Shown: one piece after another, positions 26,730 to 38,490 of the stretch
How the letters are laid out: each line of letters opens with the position of its first letter
Position numbering within the stretch: position 1 is the first letter of the stretch
NCBI GenBank assembly: GCA_051061015.1
Contig: JBPFEG010000013.1
Span: 1 to 64,000 of the forward strand
Direction: 5' to 3'
DNA length: 64,000 nt
Source: Methylomicrobium sp051061015
GTDB taxonomy: Bacteria > Pseudomonadota > Gammaproteobacteria > Methylococcales > Methylomonadaceae
Notes under the pieces: model-generated
What the model was told of the DNA's origin: nothing
Seen by the model: only the letters and a program-made list of their open reading frames with translations
Databases searched by the model: none
Program-made: the position numbers and the translations under genes

Positions 26730-27143
26730 ATGAAAGTGCTAGACCTCTTTATCAAAATCTGGTTTTTCGTGCCGCTTTTAACATCAAACACCCTCTTCGC
26801 TGAAGACAAGCTATCCCGCTTACGCCCCCCTAACAGGATCGAATGTACTAGAGATCACCTTACCAACTATACCGGTAAGGTCGTCGAGTATCAGCGTAAG
26901 ATGGGCCAGACCCGCCTTTTTATTGCCACTGACTGGGGAACGCTAGAAGCAGTCCGCCTAGCTCATCCCGGATCAGCGGATCCAAGCACTTGGTTTCTAA
27001 TCGAAGGAAAAGCTTTCGCACAATCAGACTGGGAACGTGTGGAGATTGCCCCGGGCCAATTGCGTAAAGAGGTTCGCGCCACCGCCTGGGTCTGTGACGA
27101 TGGCCGCCCTCCTGTCATTGATTGGCTGGCACCAAGAGAATAA
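26730..27143 (+). CDS. Exported protein of unknown function
   Basis: This 137-residue protein starts with a typical Sec signal peptide (MKVLDLFIKIWFFVPLLTSN, cleavage likely after TLFA before EDK). The mature part of about 113 residues has two cysteines (RIECTRDHL and AWVCDDGRPP) that could form a disulfide. Its sequence looks like a compact beta-rich domain (VVEYQRKMGQTRLFIATDWG). GGAGA precedes the ATG by about seven bases. It converges with the M43 protease gene, only five bases apart. I recognise no family. Confidence 0.75.
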   Translation: MKVLDLFIKIWFFVPLLTSNTLFAEDKLSRLRPPNRIECTRDHLTNYTGKVVEYQRKMGQTRLFIATDWGTLEAVRLAHPGSADPSTWFLIEGKAFAQSDWERVEIAPGQLRKEVRATAWVCDDGRPPVIDWLAPRE

Positions 27144-27148
27144 AAATC

Positions 27149-28111
27149 CTAAAATCCGGCACGATAAGCGGTCCAGGCCTCGGCTATGCGATCAGCCTGG
27201 TCGGAAGTGAAATGATCCATGCAAATATCATCGGTATAATCCATGAAGTTATTAACGGGATCCAGTCCGGGATATTTTTTTCCTTTACAAGTGTCTCGCC
27301 CTGCAGGACATCCGTAAGCGGGAGAGCGTTCTGCCGGAGTATCCAAAGCGTGATCGCCATTTTTAGAGCATCCACCCTCAAAGGTATGATACAAGCCTAA
27401 CCAGTGCCCAACCTCATGCGTCGCGGTATCACCTTGGTTATATGGAGCGGCGCTGCCATCAGGTAAGGATGAAAAAAGCACCACGACACCGTCGTTTGGC
27501 GGATTTGAGGCGTATGACGACGGGAATGTAGCCCATCCCAATGCCCCTCCTCCGATATTCGCACTATATAAATTTAATGTATTGGCGCTGCCTTGGTGTA
27601 GTGCGGCTTTGGCTTGCATTTCAGCGGTTGTGCCGGAATTCATGGTATACCAGCTATCGTTTGCTGTTCTATCCGCTTTAACGAGAGTAAAACTGAATCC
27701 GGTAGTTGCGTAAGCGGCGTTGAGCACTGATATCTGTTTCTTAATGGCTTCGTTTGTTACATTTCCCTCTCCAGAGAGGGAGGTGATGACATGGAAGTAA
27801 ACGGGAATGGCTTCTCCAGTAGTGGCCGCAGCGGGATTAGACAACTGTTGATTTAACCGCCTGCGGCGCATATCCTGGTCGATTTTCTGCCTGGCTATCG
27901 CATCGGGATGGAGGGTTCCACAGCGATAACCGTTTTTAACGAAATCACTCTGGCTCGTCCATTCATGGTCGCCAATTCTGAAAGGCTTTGAAGTGTCGGC
28001 TTGACCAGGGGCGGGTAGAGAAAGCGCCCCTAAGACTACCCCCCTTAGGGTGAGGTATGAGAAAACGTGGGGGTTTACTTTCAAAGAAACATCAAGTGTT
28101 TTTTTAGACAT
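27149..28111 (-). CDS. Secreted zinc metalloprotease, M43 (pappalysin/cytophagalysin) family
   Basis: This 320-residue protein has a metzincin active site at 232-242 (HEVGHWLGLYH, pattern HExxHxxGxxH) and the Met-turn NFMDYTDDICMDHFT near 290, both characteristic of peptidase family M43. A hydrophobic stretch at 18-34 (FSYLTLRGVVLGALSLP) ending before APGQADTSKP is a plausible export signal with a long n-region. Six or more cysteines around the active site suggest disulfides and an extracellular location. A strong ribosome site (AAGGAGGG) precedes ATG 28111. It probably degrades external or envelope proteins; its substrate is unknown. Confidence 0.9.
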   Translation of the reverse strand: MSKKTLDVSLKVNPHVFSYLTLRGVVLGALSLPAPGQADTSKPFRIGDHEWTSQSDFVKNGYRCGTLHPDAIARQKIDQDMRRRRLNQQLSNPAAATTGEAIPVYFHVITSLSGEGNVTNEAIKKQISVLNAAYATTGFSFTLVKADRTANDSWYTMNSGTTAEMQAKAALHQGSANTLNLYSANIGGGALGWATFPSSYASNPPNDGVVVLFSSLPDGSAAPYNQGDTATHEVGHWLGLYHTFEGGCSKNGDHALDTPAERSPAYGCPAGRDTCKGKKYPGLDPVNNFMDYTDDICMDHFTSDQADRIAEAWTAYRAGF

Positions 28112-28456
28112 TGATCCCTCCTTATCACGATCCTTAGTAGGTTTGTTAGCGATTCTAGCGCATAGAACAGCCGCAACTTCGGTTTAAGCAAGCTTGTATG
28201 CATGCGGTTGACTGGAATGCTAATTTTCTTTTACCCGATGAGTTAGCGCCTGTCAATAAATAAACAAGATATAGATGCTGACTTTGAATTCGAGTCTGGG
28301 TGAAAAAACCCAGTTACACCGTGTCGACAAAATCTTTTTACGAACGCGTGTCTATCGGAAAGTGGATGGCTGTTTACCGCAATATCTGCCGCAGCGATAT
28401 GACAGGGCCTAACTAAGAGATTGGGCGTCGCCTTTAAATGAGCCTGTAGATGAAAT

Positions 28457-28481
28457 GGTGGGCAGGAAAGCGCTGCCCACC
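28457..28481. repeat. Palindrome GGTGGGCAG/CTGCCCACC
   Basis: A perfect 9-bp inverted repeat with a seven-base loop (GAAAGCG). Sequences of this kind, built on GTGGGCA and TGCCCAC, occur as dispersed intergenic repeats in some methanotroph and cyanobacterial genomes, as far as I recall. It is not followed by a T-run. Confidence 0.6.
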
Positions 28482-28500
28482 CTAGCTTACGGGTTTACTC

Positions 28501-28615
28501 GTTCCCAAGCTCTTTGCTTGGAACACTGCTCTGGAAGCTCTGGCTTCCATCGTATTGTTAAACGGGAAGCTGGAGCTTCCAATATCAGCTTCCCAATCAG
28601 GCGATTGGGAAGCTG
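28501..28615. repeat. Cluster of four adjacent palindromes
   Basis: Four inverted repeats stand in a row: GTTCCCAAGC/GCTTGGAAC (about 28501-28524, one bulge), GGAAGC/GCTTCC (28533-28548), GGAAGCT/AGCTTCC (28565-28580), and the perfect 13-mer CAGCTTCCCAATC/GATTGGGAAGCTG (28586-28615). The motif GGAAGCT recurs in several of them. It looks like a mosaic dispersed repeat rather than a terminator. Confidence 0.75.
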
Positions 28616-28978
28616 AATACGGACGTGCATTATCGGAAGCCCCGGCAGATGAACAAAGGAAGTGAGGTAAAGAAACACGTAATACGTATGGCGGATTCGC
28701 TAAGCAAACCGCAGTTGACTGGAACAATTACCAAAATCCAAGGGATACATACCTTAACCCTCCCATCTGATTCATTTCCAGGCGAGAAGTGTCCTGTCGT
28801 TTGGAAATGGTGGATTGCCTGATGGCGAATCCATTCTACGGCACTCCTCATTCCTGTGGTTGTATCACCTGCATATATTCCTGGACTTTGCGATTGTCAT
28901 CGAATTTAATTCTTTGATTTATAAGAATTTTATATATCTATTTTTTCTTTCGGTACAGAGAAAGTTATTGTTTATCTA

Positions 28979-29020
28979 GTACTTAAGTACAATTGACAAA
29001 AATTTATAAGACCCTAGTAT
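28979..29020 (+). promoter_or_regulatory. Candidate promoter with upstream palindrome for the M4 protease
   Basis: TTGACA at 28993-28998 and TAGTAT at 29015-29020 are 16 bases apart and resemble a sigma-70 promoter. The perfect 12-bp palindrome GTACTTAAGTAC (28979-28990) ends two bases before the -35 box and could bind a dimeric regulator. The start codon is 131 bases downstream, leaving an AT-rich leader. Confidence 0.45.
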
Positions 29021-29150
29021 TTGTTGAAATTTTGGATTTTTTCTTCTGCAATTTTTTAGAAATCCAGTGAGGTTTGAAAACTACTGAACTAACTTAATTT
29101 ACAGAAAATGCTCATTAACTATTATCAATTGCCATTTGAGGGTTGCCCCG

Positions 29151-30686
29151 ATGAAATATAAGAACCTAATTGTACCCATAGCTGTAACCCTGGCAATAGG
29201 ATATGGCCCTGCCGCCACGGCTGCTGGCAACATTAGTCCCGTCAAGCGTGCATTAGGCCATATCAAAATCAATGGTCAATCAGTCAATAAATCTGCCGGG
29301 GACCAGTTTTTTGTCCGCGATGCCATAGTCGATCCGGACGGCAGCGAGCATGTTCGCTTCGATCGCACATATAAAGGACTCAATGTAATCGGAGGTGACA
29401 TCGTGGTGCATTCTAATCGAAACGGCTCATTCCGTTCCGCTTCTCTCACCCTACATCGCCCAATCGACGTCGATACCAATGCCAATTTAGACGAATCCAT
29501 CGCTGTTGAATTAGCCGAAATGGATTTTGACGCAATAGGCATTCGCAATGCACCAACGCTTGCCAAACTGGTGGTTTATGCTCGGACGGATGAGCCTGTT
29601 CTCGCTTGGGACGTGAAGGTGCTGGGCGATAAAAACGATGGCACACCAGCTGAAGCTCATTATATCGTCGATGCCAATGACCCGCAGATCATTGATCAGT
29701 GGAACGATATTAAAACGGCATCAGGTGAAGGCGTGGCTTTTTTCTCTGGTACAGTAATACTTGACACAATTATAATTAACGGGGGCTTCTCATTGAAGGA
29801 CCCAAGTCGAGGCTTTACATATACCAATAATATGGCCAACAAACAGCTCGGTTTGGGCACCCTTTTGACTGATATTGATAATAGGTGGGGTGACGGAACA
29901 CTTTCCAATATCCAGACAGTTGCAGTCGATGCGCAGTATGGCATCGCCCAAACGTGGGACTACTATAAAAACATCCATGGACGTACTGGCATCGCGAATG
30001 ACGGTAAAGGAGCTTTTAATCGCGTGCATTATGGACAAAAATACAATAATGCCTTTTGGTCTGACTCCTGTTTCTGCATGACCTATGGCGATGGAGACGG
30101 TAGAACATTTAATCCTTTTGATTCTCTCGATGTGGCCGGGCACGAAATGAGTCATGGCGTTACCTCTCGTACGGCTAACTTGACCTATTCCGGCGAGTCA
30201 GGCGGACTGAACGAAGCGACCAGTGACATTTTTGGCACTATGGTCGAATATTACGCTAACAATTCGAAAGACGTTCCAGATTATAAGATCGGCGAGAAAC
30301 TTTATAAGAGCGGCAACAAAGCGCTTCGCTATATGTATAACCCAAATCTTGATGGAGCCTCCCCGAACTGTTGGTCTTCGTCAGTAGGGAGTCTTGATGT
30401 GCACTACTCATCAGGCATCGCAAATCATTTTTATTACCTACTTTCTGAAGGCAGTAATTCATCCCCTGCCAGTCCTACGTGCAATGGCGCCATTGTGACC
30501 GGCATAGGTAAGGCCAAAGCAGAAAAAATCTGGTACCGGGCACTCACGGTATACATGACATCTTCTACGAATTATTCAGGAGCCCGTGCTGCAACGATTA
30601 ATGCGGCAGCCGATCTTTACCCCAATAGCTCCGAGAAGGATATTGTCGCTGCAGCCTGGGATGCGGTGAGCGTTGTTAATCAATGA
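29151..30686 (+). CDS. Secreted zinc metalloprotease, M4 (thermolysin) family
   Basis: This 511-residue protein has a signal peptide (MKYKNLIVPIAVTLAIGYGP, cleavage after ATAA), then a propeptide with an FTP-like segment (GGDIVVHSNRNGSFRSASLT), and an M4 catalytic domain. The zinc site is HEMSH (331-335) with the third ligand E355 in GGLNEATSDIFG. The C-terminal helical domain includes the active-site histidine region SSVGSLDVHYSSGIANHFYY. I use ATG 29151, preceded by GAGGG, rather than an upstream TTG at 29136 that would spoil the signal peptide. It is probably secreted as an inactive precursor and self-activated. Confidence 0.95.
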   Translation: MKYKNLIVPIAVTLAIGYGPAATAAGNISPVKRALGHIKINGQSVNKSAGDQFFVRDAIVDPDGSEHVRFDRTYKGLNVIGGDIVVHSNRNGSFRSASLTLHRPIDVDTNANLDESIAVELAEMDFDAIGIRNAPTLAKLVVYARTDEPVLAWDVKVLGDKNDGTPAEAHYIVDANDPQIIDQWNDIKTASGEGVAFFSGTVILDTIIINGGFSLKDPSRGFTYTNNMANKQLGLGTLLTDIDNRWGDGTLSNIQTVAVDAQYGIAQTWDYYKNIHGRTGIANDGKGAFNRVHYGQKYNNAFWSDSCFCMTYGDGDGRTFNPFDSLDVAGHEMSHGVTSRTANLTYSGESGGLNEATSDIFGTMVEYYANNSKDVPDYKIGEKLYKSGNKALRYMYNPNLDGASPNCWSSSVGSLDVHYSSGIANHFYYLLSEGSNSSPASPTCNGAIVTGIGKAKAEKIWYRALTVYMTSSTNYSGARAATINAAADLYPNSSEKDIVAAAWDAVSVVNQ

Positions 30687-30789
30687 CCTGCTCTTTGAAA
30701 ACGTAAGCCATTGGATCAGCTAACTTTGAGTGAATGAAGTTCTAAGTTTTACTGAACAAAAATGCATAAACCGAAACCCTGAACAAAAT

Positions 30790-30820
30790 AAGGCGGATTC
30801 ACCGTTAGAGAATCCGCCTT
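30790..30820 (-). terminator. Terminator between the convergent secA and M4 protease genes
   Basis: AAGGCGGATTC (30790-30800) and GAATCCGCCTT (30810-30820) form a perfect 11-bp stem. On the minus strand it is followed by ATTTTGTT, so it mainly serves secA; it may act in both directions because the M4 protease gene ends about 100 bases before it. Confidence 0.8.
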
Positions 30821-30846
30821 ACTTGCTTTATTGAAGATTCAGAATA

Positions 30847-33570
<2,724 letters not shown>

Positions 33571-33674
33571 GTTTATTCCGAAATTAAGTAATTGTGAATC
33601 AAAAATACCGATTATAACCGGTTTGCCGGTTTTTTTATAGCAATGCGGGATTTACCGATGACAACCGGTCCGAA

Positions 33675-34178
33675 TCAAAAACAGCTGCCGTAATCCAGCA
33701 GCAGTTCCTCGCAATTGAAAAAAAGACGCGGATAGTCGAGGCGAATGTACAGCTTCAACGCATATTCGATAAATATGCAGAGCGTGATGAAACGCGCGCC
33801 GGTACTGTTCAAGCGAAACCCGGTATGCGCCGAACAGCGCCAGATCCCCACCGTCCACCAGACAATCGGCAACAGCAGGACAAAATGCGTGTCATCCCAG
33901 CTCGACACCGTCCATTGTCCCGATTTGGCAAGCCAATCCACGCCAAACAGTACGGTATTCAGCAGGAAAAAGAACGGCCAGAATACGGCGACCAGCTTCT
34001 GCCTCCCTGTCCAGCTCAAAAATAAATAATTTTCAAAAGTGATTTGCCGGACATCTCCGCCCGGGACAGGGGCTAAAATCCAAATGCCGACGAAAAGACT
34101 GCTCAAAATGAACAAGGCTTCAAACGGGCTGATCAAATTGATGTCATTAAACAGGATGGGCAACGAATAAATAAACAT
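33675..34178 (-). CDS. Four-span membrane protein of unknown function
   Basis: This 167-residue protein has about four hydrophobic segments (FEALFILSSLFVGIWILAP, VAVFWPFFFLLNTVLFGVDW, HFVLLLPIVWWTVGIWRC, RFITLCIFIEYALKLYI). It ends in a distinctive soluble tail with acidic residues and cysteine (RLDYPRLFFNCEELLLDYGS). It lies between secA and recA, transcribed away from recA. I know no family for it. The aromatic and cysteine-containing tail may be a protein contact or metal site. Confidence 0.7.
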   Translation of the reverse strand: MFIYSLPILFNDINLISPFEALFILSSLFVGIWILAPVPGGDVRQITFENYLFLSWTGRQKLVAVFWPFFFLLNTVLFGVDWLAKSGQWTVSSWDDTHFVLLLPIVWWTVGIWRCSAHTGFRLNSTGARFITLCIFIEYALKLYIRLDYPRLFFNCEELLLDYGSCF

Positions 34179-34321
34179 GACGGAAGTAGACAGAAGCTCA
34201 ATGAATCCGACTCAGGATCCCAAAACAAGACTACCCTGAACCGGTACCCCTATGTAATAATACTCTATTTTATTGACCGGCACTTCGTTAACCCATCTGA
34301 TCATTATTTAAGGTATAGGCA

Positions 34322-35353
34322 ATGGACGAAAATAGAAAAAAAGCGTTAGGCGTGGCCTTGATGCAGATCGAAAAGCAGTTCGGCAAGGGCTCAGTGATGC
34401 GGATGGGTGATGTGGCGGCAGCCAGAGACATTGAGGTTGTTTCGACCGGCTCGTTGGGGCTTGATATCGCTTTGGGCTGCGGAGGCTTGCCACGCGGACG
34501 GATCGTTGAAATCTACGGCCCGGAATCTTCCGGCAAAACCACGCTGACCTTGCAGGTGATCGCGGAAGCGCAAAAACTGGGCGGCACGGCCGCATTCGTC
34601 GATGCCGAACATGCACTCGATCCCAGCTATGCCGAAAAGATCGGTGTGAATGTCGACGACCTGTTGGTTTCGCAACCCGATACCGGCGAACAGGCGCTCG
34701 AAATTACCGACATGCTGGTCCGCTCCGGCGCGGTCGATATCGTCGTGGTCGACTCGGTCGCGGCATTGACGCCGAAGGCCGAGATCGAGGGCGACATGGG
34801 CGATTCGCACATGGGTCTGCAAGCGCGGTTGATGTCACAGGCGTTGCGGAAACTGACTGCAAACATCAAACGTTCGAATACGCTGGTTATTTTCATCAAC
34901 CAGATCCGGATGAAGATCGGCGTGATGTTCGGTAATCCGGAAACCACGACCGGCGGTAATGCGCTGAAATTTTACGCCTCGGTACGGCTCGATATTCGCC
35001 GGATCGGTGCGGTCAAGAAAGGCGAGGAAGTGGTCGGCAACGAGACGCGCGTAAAAGTCGTCAAAAACAAGGTCGCCCCGCCGTTCAAACAGGCTGAATT
35101 TGAAATTTTATATGGCGAAGGCATTTCTTTCTACGGCGAGTTAGTCGATCTGGGCGTCAATTTCGGTTTCATCCAGAAATCCGGCTCCTGGTACAGCTAC
35201 GGCGACGAAAAAATCGGCCAGGGCAAAGATAACGCAAAGCTGTATCTGAAAGAGCATCCGGATAAAGCGAAAGAAATTGAAGCGAAGATACGCGCCGAAG
35301 CCTTCGGCAAGGGGCTTCCTGTTTCGGATAAACCCGATCTCGACGAAGACTAG
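34322..35353 (+). CDS. recA: Recombinase RecA
   Basis: RecA forms filaments on single-stranded DNA, performs strand exchange and stimulates LexA self-cleavage. The 343-residue protein has Walker A GPESSGKT (66-73), Walker B-type VVVDSVAAL, loop L2 with the GNPETTTGGNALKFYAS stretch, and an acidic tail (DKPDLDED). Length is normal. recX follows after 19 bases. I see no Escherichia coli-type SOS box (CTGT-N8-ACAG) in the 140 bases upstream. Confidence 0.98.
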   Translation: MDENRKKALGVALMQIEKQFGKGSVMRMGDVAAARDIEVVSTGSLGLDIALGCGGLPRGRIVEIYGPESSGKTTLTLQVIAEAQKLGGTAAFVDAEHALDPSYAEKIGVNVDDLLVSQPDTGEQALEITDMLVRSGAVDIVVVDSVAALTPKAEIEGDMGDSHMGLQARLMSQALRKLTANIKRSNTLVIFINQIRMKIGVMFGNPETTTGGNALKFYASVRLDIRRIGAVKKGEEVVGNETRVKVVKNKVAPPFKQAEFEILYGEGISFYGELVDLGVNFGFIQKSGSWYSYGDEKIGQGKDNAKLYLKEHPDKAKEIEAKIRAEAFGKGLPVSDKPDLDED

Positions 35354-35372
35354 ACCCGTCGATTGAATTCGC

Positions 35373-35846
35373 GTGAATCAGGCGGGCGCCAAAATCAGGT
35401 CCGAATGTTTGCGCCTGTTAGCCGGACGCGAGCATAGCAGGAAAGAACTGCTGCAAAAGCTCTCCGTTAAGGGTTTTGCCAAGGAAAGGATCGAACCGGT
35501 CCTTGACGAATTGGCTGAAAAAGGCTGGCAAAGCGATACACGGTACGCAGAAAGTTACGCGCGTTCGCGGATCCTGAAAGGTTACGGTCCGACTTATATC
35601 GCCTATGAACTGCGACAAAACGGCATCGACTTCAGCAGTATTCCCTCGTTTGATCTCGAAGCACTTGCCGAGTCTGTTGCCGGCGGCTGGCAGGCGCTCT
35701 CGCAGCAGGTCTACAGTAAGAAATACGGCAACAGTCCGATCCCGAACCGGAACGAGTGGGCAAAGCGCAGCCGGTTTTTGCAGCAGCGCGGATTTACAAA
35801 CGCAATGATTGCCGATTTATTGAAAAACATCTCGAACACTTTTTAG
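35373..35846 (+). CDS. recX: RecA regulatory protein RecX
   Basis: RecX binds RecA filaments and limits their growth. The 157-residue protein has the three-helix repeat typical of the family: REHSRKELLQKLSVKGF, ELAEKGWQSDTRYAESYARS, then KGYGPTYIAYELRQNGI and QQRGFTNAMIADLLKNI. The start is GTG 35373 (NQAGAKIRSECLRLLAGREH). It sits 19 bases after recA, probably cotranscribed, and 19 bases before alaS. Confidence 0.92.
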   Translation: MNQAGAKIRSECLRLLAGREHSRKELLQKLSVKGFAKERIEPVLDELAEKGWQSDTRYAESYARSRILKGYGPTYIAYELRQNGIDFSSIPSFDLEALAESVAGGWQALSQQVYSKKYGNSPIPNRNEWAKRSRFLQQRGFTNAMIADLLKNISNTF

Positions 35847-35865
35847 TCTTTTAACCGCATAACCT

Positions 35866-38478
35866 ATGAAAAAGATGACCAGCGCAGAGCTGCGCTCCAC
35901 CTTTCTGGAATTTTTCCGGCAACGGGGGCACACGATCGAGCCTTCCAGTTCGCTGATTCCCGGCAACGACCCTACCCTGCTCTTCACGAATGCAGGTATG
36001 GTGCAATACAAGGATGTGTTTCTGGGCCGCGAGCACAAGGGCTTCACCCGTGCAGCCACCAGCCAGCGTTGCGTTCGCGCCGGCGGCAAGCACAACGACC
36101 TGGAGAATGTCGGCTATACCGCAAGGCATCATACCTTCTTCGAAATGCTCGGCAACTTCAGTTTCGGCGATTATTTCAAGAAAGAGGCGATTCATTTCGC
36201 CTGGGATTTTTTGACCAAGGAGCTCGAAATCCCGCCGCAAAAATTATGGGTGACTGTGTTCGAGGAAGACAGCGAGGCCGAAAGCATCTGGCTGAACGAT
36301 ATCGGCGCCGACCCGGCGCGCTTTTCCCGAATCGGCGCAAAAGACAATTTCTGGTCGATGGGCGATACCGGTCCCTGCGGCCCCTGCAGTGAAATCTTCT
36401 ACGATCATGGCGAATCGATTCCAGGCGGCCCTCCGGGTTCTCCTGATGAAGAAGGCGACCGCTATATCGAGATCTGGAATCTGGTGTTCATGCAGTACGA
36501 CCGTGCCGCCGACGGCACCTTGACGCCGCTGCCGAAACCTTCGGTCGATACCGGCATGGGCCTGGAGCGTATCGCTGCCGTTTCTCAGGGCGTGCACAGC
36601 AACTATGAAATCGATTTGTTCCAGAAACTGCTGAAGGCAGCGGCTGCACTAGCGGGTACCCAGGACTTGAATCAAAGCTCGCTCCGGGTCATCGCCGACC
36701 ATATCCGTTCCTGTGCATTTCTGGTCGCCGATGGAGTCCTCCCCTCGAACGAAGGCCGTGGTTATGTGCTGCGCCGGATTATTCGGCGCGCGATTCGTCA
36801 CGGCTACCGGCTCGGCATTCACGAGATTTTCTTCTATCAATTGGTCACGCCGCTGGTCGAGGCAATGGGTGATGCCTATCCCGAACTGAAAAATGCCCAG
36901 GCCCAGGTCGAAAGGATTCTCAAAAAAGAGGAAGAACGCTTCGCTGAAACCTTGGGACAAGGCATGAAAATTCTCGAAGCCTGCGTCGCCAAGCTTGAAG
37001 GCCATGTGATTCCCGGCGATACGGTGTTCCAGCTTTACGACACCTATGGCTTCCCGGTCGATCTGACCGCCGATTTCGCGCGCGAACACGGCCTCTCAGT
37101 TGATCATGCCGGCTTTGAAACCGCGATGGCGGCGCAACGTGACCGCGCGCGTTCGGCCAGCCATTTCGGCTCAGATTACGACCAGGACATCAAGCTCGAT
37201 ATCGAGACCGAATTCACCGGCTACATGCATCTTGCCGATCAGGCAAAGATCGTCGCCTTGTATGCACAGGGCCAGCCGGTTGAAACACTGCAAGCAGGTC
37301 AGGAAGGCGTGATTGTGCTCGACAAAACCCCTTTCTATGCTGAATCAGGCGGTCAGATCGGCGACTCCGGGACGATCACTGCCGGCGACTCCGCATTCGA
37401 AGTGGCCGATACCCAAAAACAGGGCGGTAATCTGTTTTTGCACAAGGGCAAAGTGCAAAGCGGCGAATTCAAGGCAGGCCAATCCTGTATCGCCAGCGTC
37501 AATGTCAAGGACAGAAGAGCGACTGCGTTGAATCACTCCGCGACGCATATCCTGCATGCTGCGCTCCGGCAAGTCCTGGGCGATCATGTCACACAGAAAG
37601 GCTCGCTGGTCAATCCCGAGCGCCTGCGCTTCGATTTTTCGCATTTTGAGCCGGTCACCGGTGAGGAAATCGCAAGACTGGAGCAGATCGTAAATGAGCA
37701 AATCCGCTTGAATACGCCGGTCACCGCCGACATCATGGCCAAGGACGAAGCGGTCAAGGCCGGTGCGATGGCCTTGTTCGGCGAAAAGTACGGCACAGAA
37801 GTGCGCGTCCTGAAAATCGGCGATTTCTCGACCGAATTGTGCGGCGGCACACATGTCGACCGGGCCGGCGATATCGGCTGCTTCAAGATCATCGGAGAAA
37901 CCGGGGTCGCGGCCGGTGTACGCCGCATTGAGGCGGTCACGGGCCAAGGCTGCATCGACTGGATCGCGAGCCGCGACAAGGCGCTCGCGTCGATTTCAGG
38001 CCTCTTGAAAAGCTCGCCGGACAAAGCGGCCGAAAAAATCGAGCAGTTGCTCGAAAAGACCCGCAGCCTCGAAAAGCAGCTCGAACGCCTGAATGCGAAA
38101 CTGGCCAGCTCGGCCGGCGACGAACTCAGCGCTGGCGCTGTCGACGTGAACGGTATCAAGGTATTGGCGGTCAAGCTCGACGGCGTCGATCCAAAGTCGC
38201 TGCGTGACCTGGTCGATCAATTGAAGAACAAGCTCGGTAGTGCTGCAATCGTGCTCGCGACCGTCGACGGCGACAAGGTCAGCCTGATCGCCGGCGTATC
38301 GAAAGATCAGGTTGCACGCGTGAAGGCTGGCGATCTGGTCAATTTCGTCGCCACCCAGGTCGGCGGCAAGGGCGGCGGCCGTCCGGATATGGCCCAGGCG
38401 GGCGGCACCGATCCATCCGGATTGGCGAAGGCCCTGGCCGGCGTCCCGGCGTGGGTACAAGAACAAACGGCAAAATAA
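35866..38478 (+). CDS. alaS: Alanyl-tRNA synthetase
   Basis: AlaS charges tRNA-Ala. The 870-residue protein has the class II catalytic core (TSAELRSTFLEFFRQRGHTI; TNAGMVQYKDVFLG; DTGPCGPCSEIFYDHG) and the editing domain with zinc ligands in NHSATHILHAALRQ and CGGTHV. A coiled-coil/C-Ala domain ends with GGKGGGRPDMAQAGG. Length is normal. It belongs to the recA-recX-alaS-lysC run, with lysC starting 12 bases later. Confidence 0.98.
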   Translation: MKKMTSAELRSTFLEFFRQRGHTIEPSSSLIPGNDPTLLFTNAGMVQYKDVFLGREHKGFTRAATSQRCVRAGGKHNDLENVGYTARHHTFFEMLGNFSFGDYFKKEAIHFAWDFLTKELEIPPQKLWVTVFEEDSEAESIWLNDIGADPARFSRIGAKDNFWSMGDTGPCGPCSEIFYDHGESIPGGPPGSPDEEGDRYIEIWNLVFMQYDRAADGTLTPLPKPSVDTGMGLERIAAVSQGVHSNYEIDLFQKLLKAAAALAGTQDLNQSSLRVIADHIRSCAFLVADGVLPSNEGRGYVLRRIIRRAIRHGYRLGIHEIFFYQLVTPLVEAMGDAYPELKNAQAQVERILKKEEERFAETLGQGMKILEACVAKLEGHVIPGDTVFQLYDTYGFPVDLTADFAREHGLSVDHAGFETAMAAQRDRARSASHFGSDYDQDIKLDIETEFTGYMHLADQAKIVALYAQGQPVETLQAGQEGVIVLDKTPFYAESGGQIGDSGTITAGDSAFEVADTQKQGGNLFLHKGKVQSGEFKAGQSCIASVNVKDRRATALNHSATHILHAALRQVLGDHVTQKGSLVNPERLRFDFSHFEPVTGEEIARLEQIVNEQIRLNTPVTADIMAKDEAVKAGAMALFGEKYGTEVRVLKIGDFSTELCGGTHVDRAGDIGCFKIIGETGVAAGVRRIEAVTGQGCIDWIASRDKALASISGLLKSSPDKAAEKIEQLLEKTRSLEKQLERLNAKLASSAGDELSAGAVDVNGIKVLAVKLDGVDPKSLRDLVDQLKNKLGSAAIVLATVDGDKVSLIAGVSKDQVARVKAGDLVNFVATQVGGKGGGRPDMAQAGGTDPSGLAKALAGVPAWVQEQTAK

Positions 38479-38490
38479 AGGATTCAATAA

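Larger units (their letters stand above)
28112..28978. other. Intergenic region holding palindromic repeats, no gene seen
   Basis: This 867-bp gap lies between the divergently transcribed M43 and M4 protease genes. Its centre (28457-28615) is a cluster of palindromes described separately. The open frames found here, for example 28482-28727 on the minus strand, simply read through the repeats and are not credible genes. The right part is AT-rich and leads to the M4 promoter. Confidence 0.6.

Noticed and set aside
28482..28727. 81-codon frame on the minus strand
   Set aside because: It only translates the palindromic repeat cluster; such repeat-derived frames recur widely and are not genes.
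33617..33640. AACCGG/CCGGTT hairpin followed by T-run on the plus strand
   Set aside because: It reads as a plus-strand terminator, but no plus-strand gene precedes it; more likely part of the secA upstream region.
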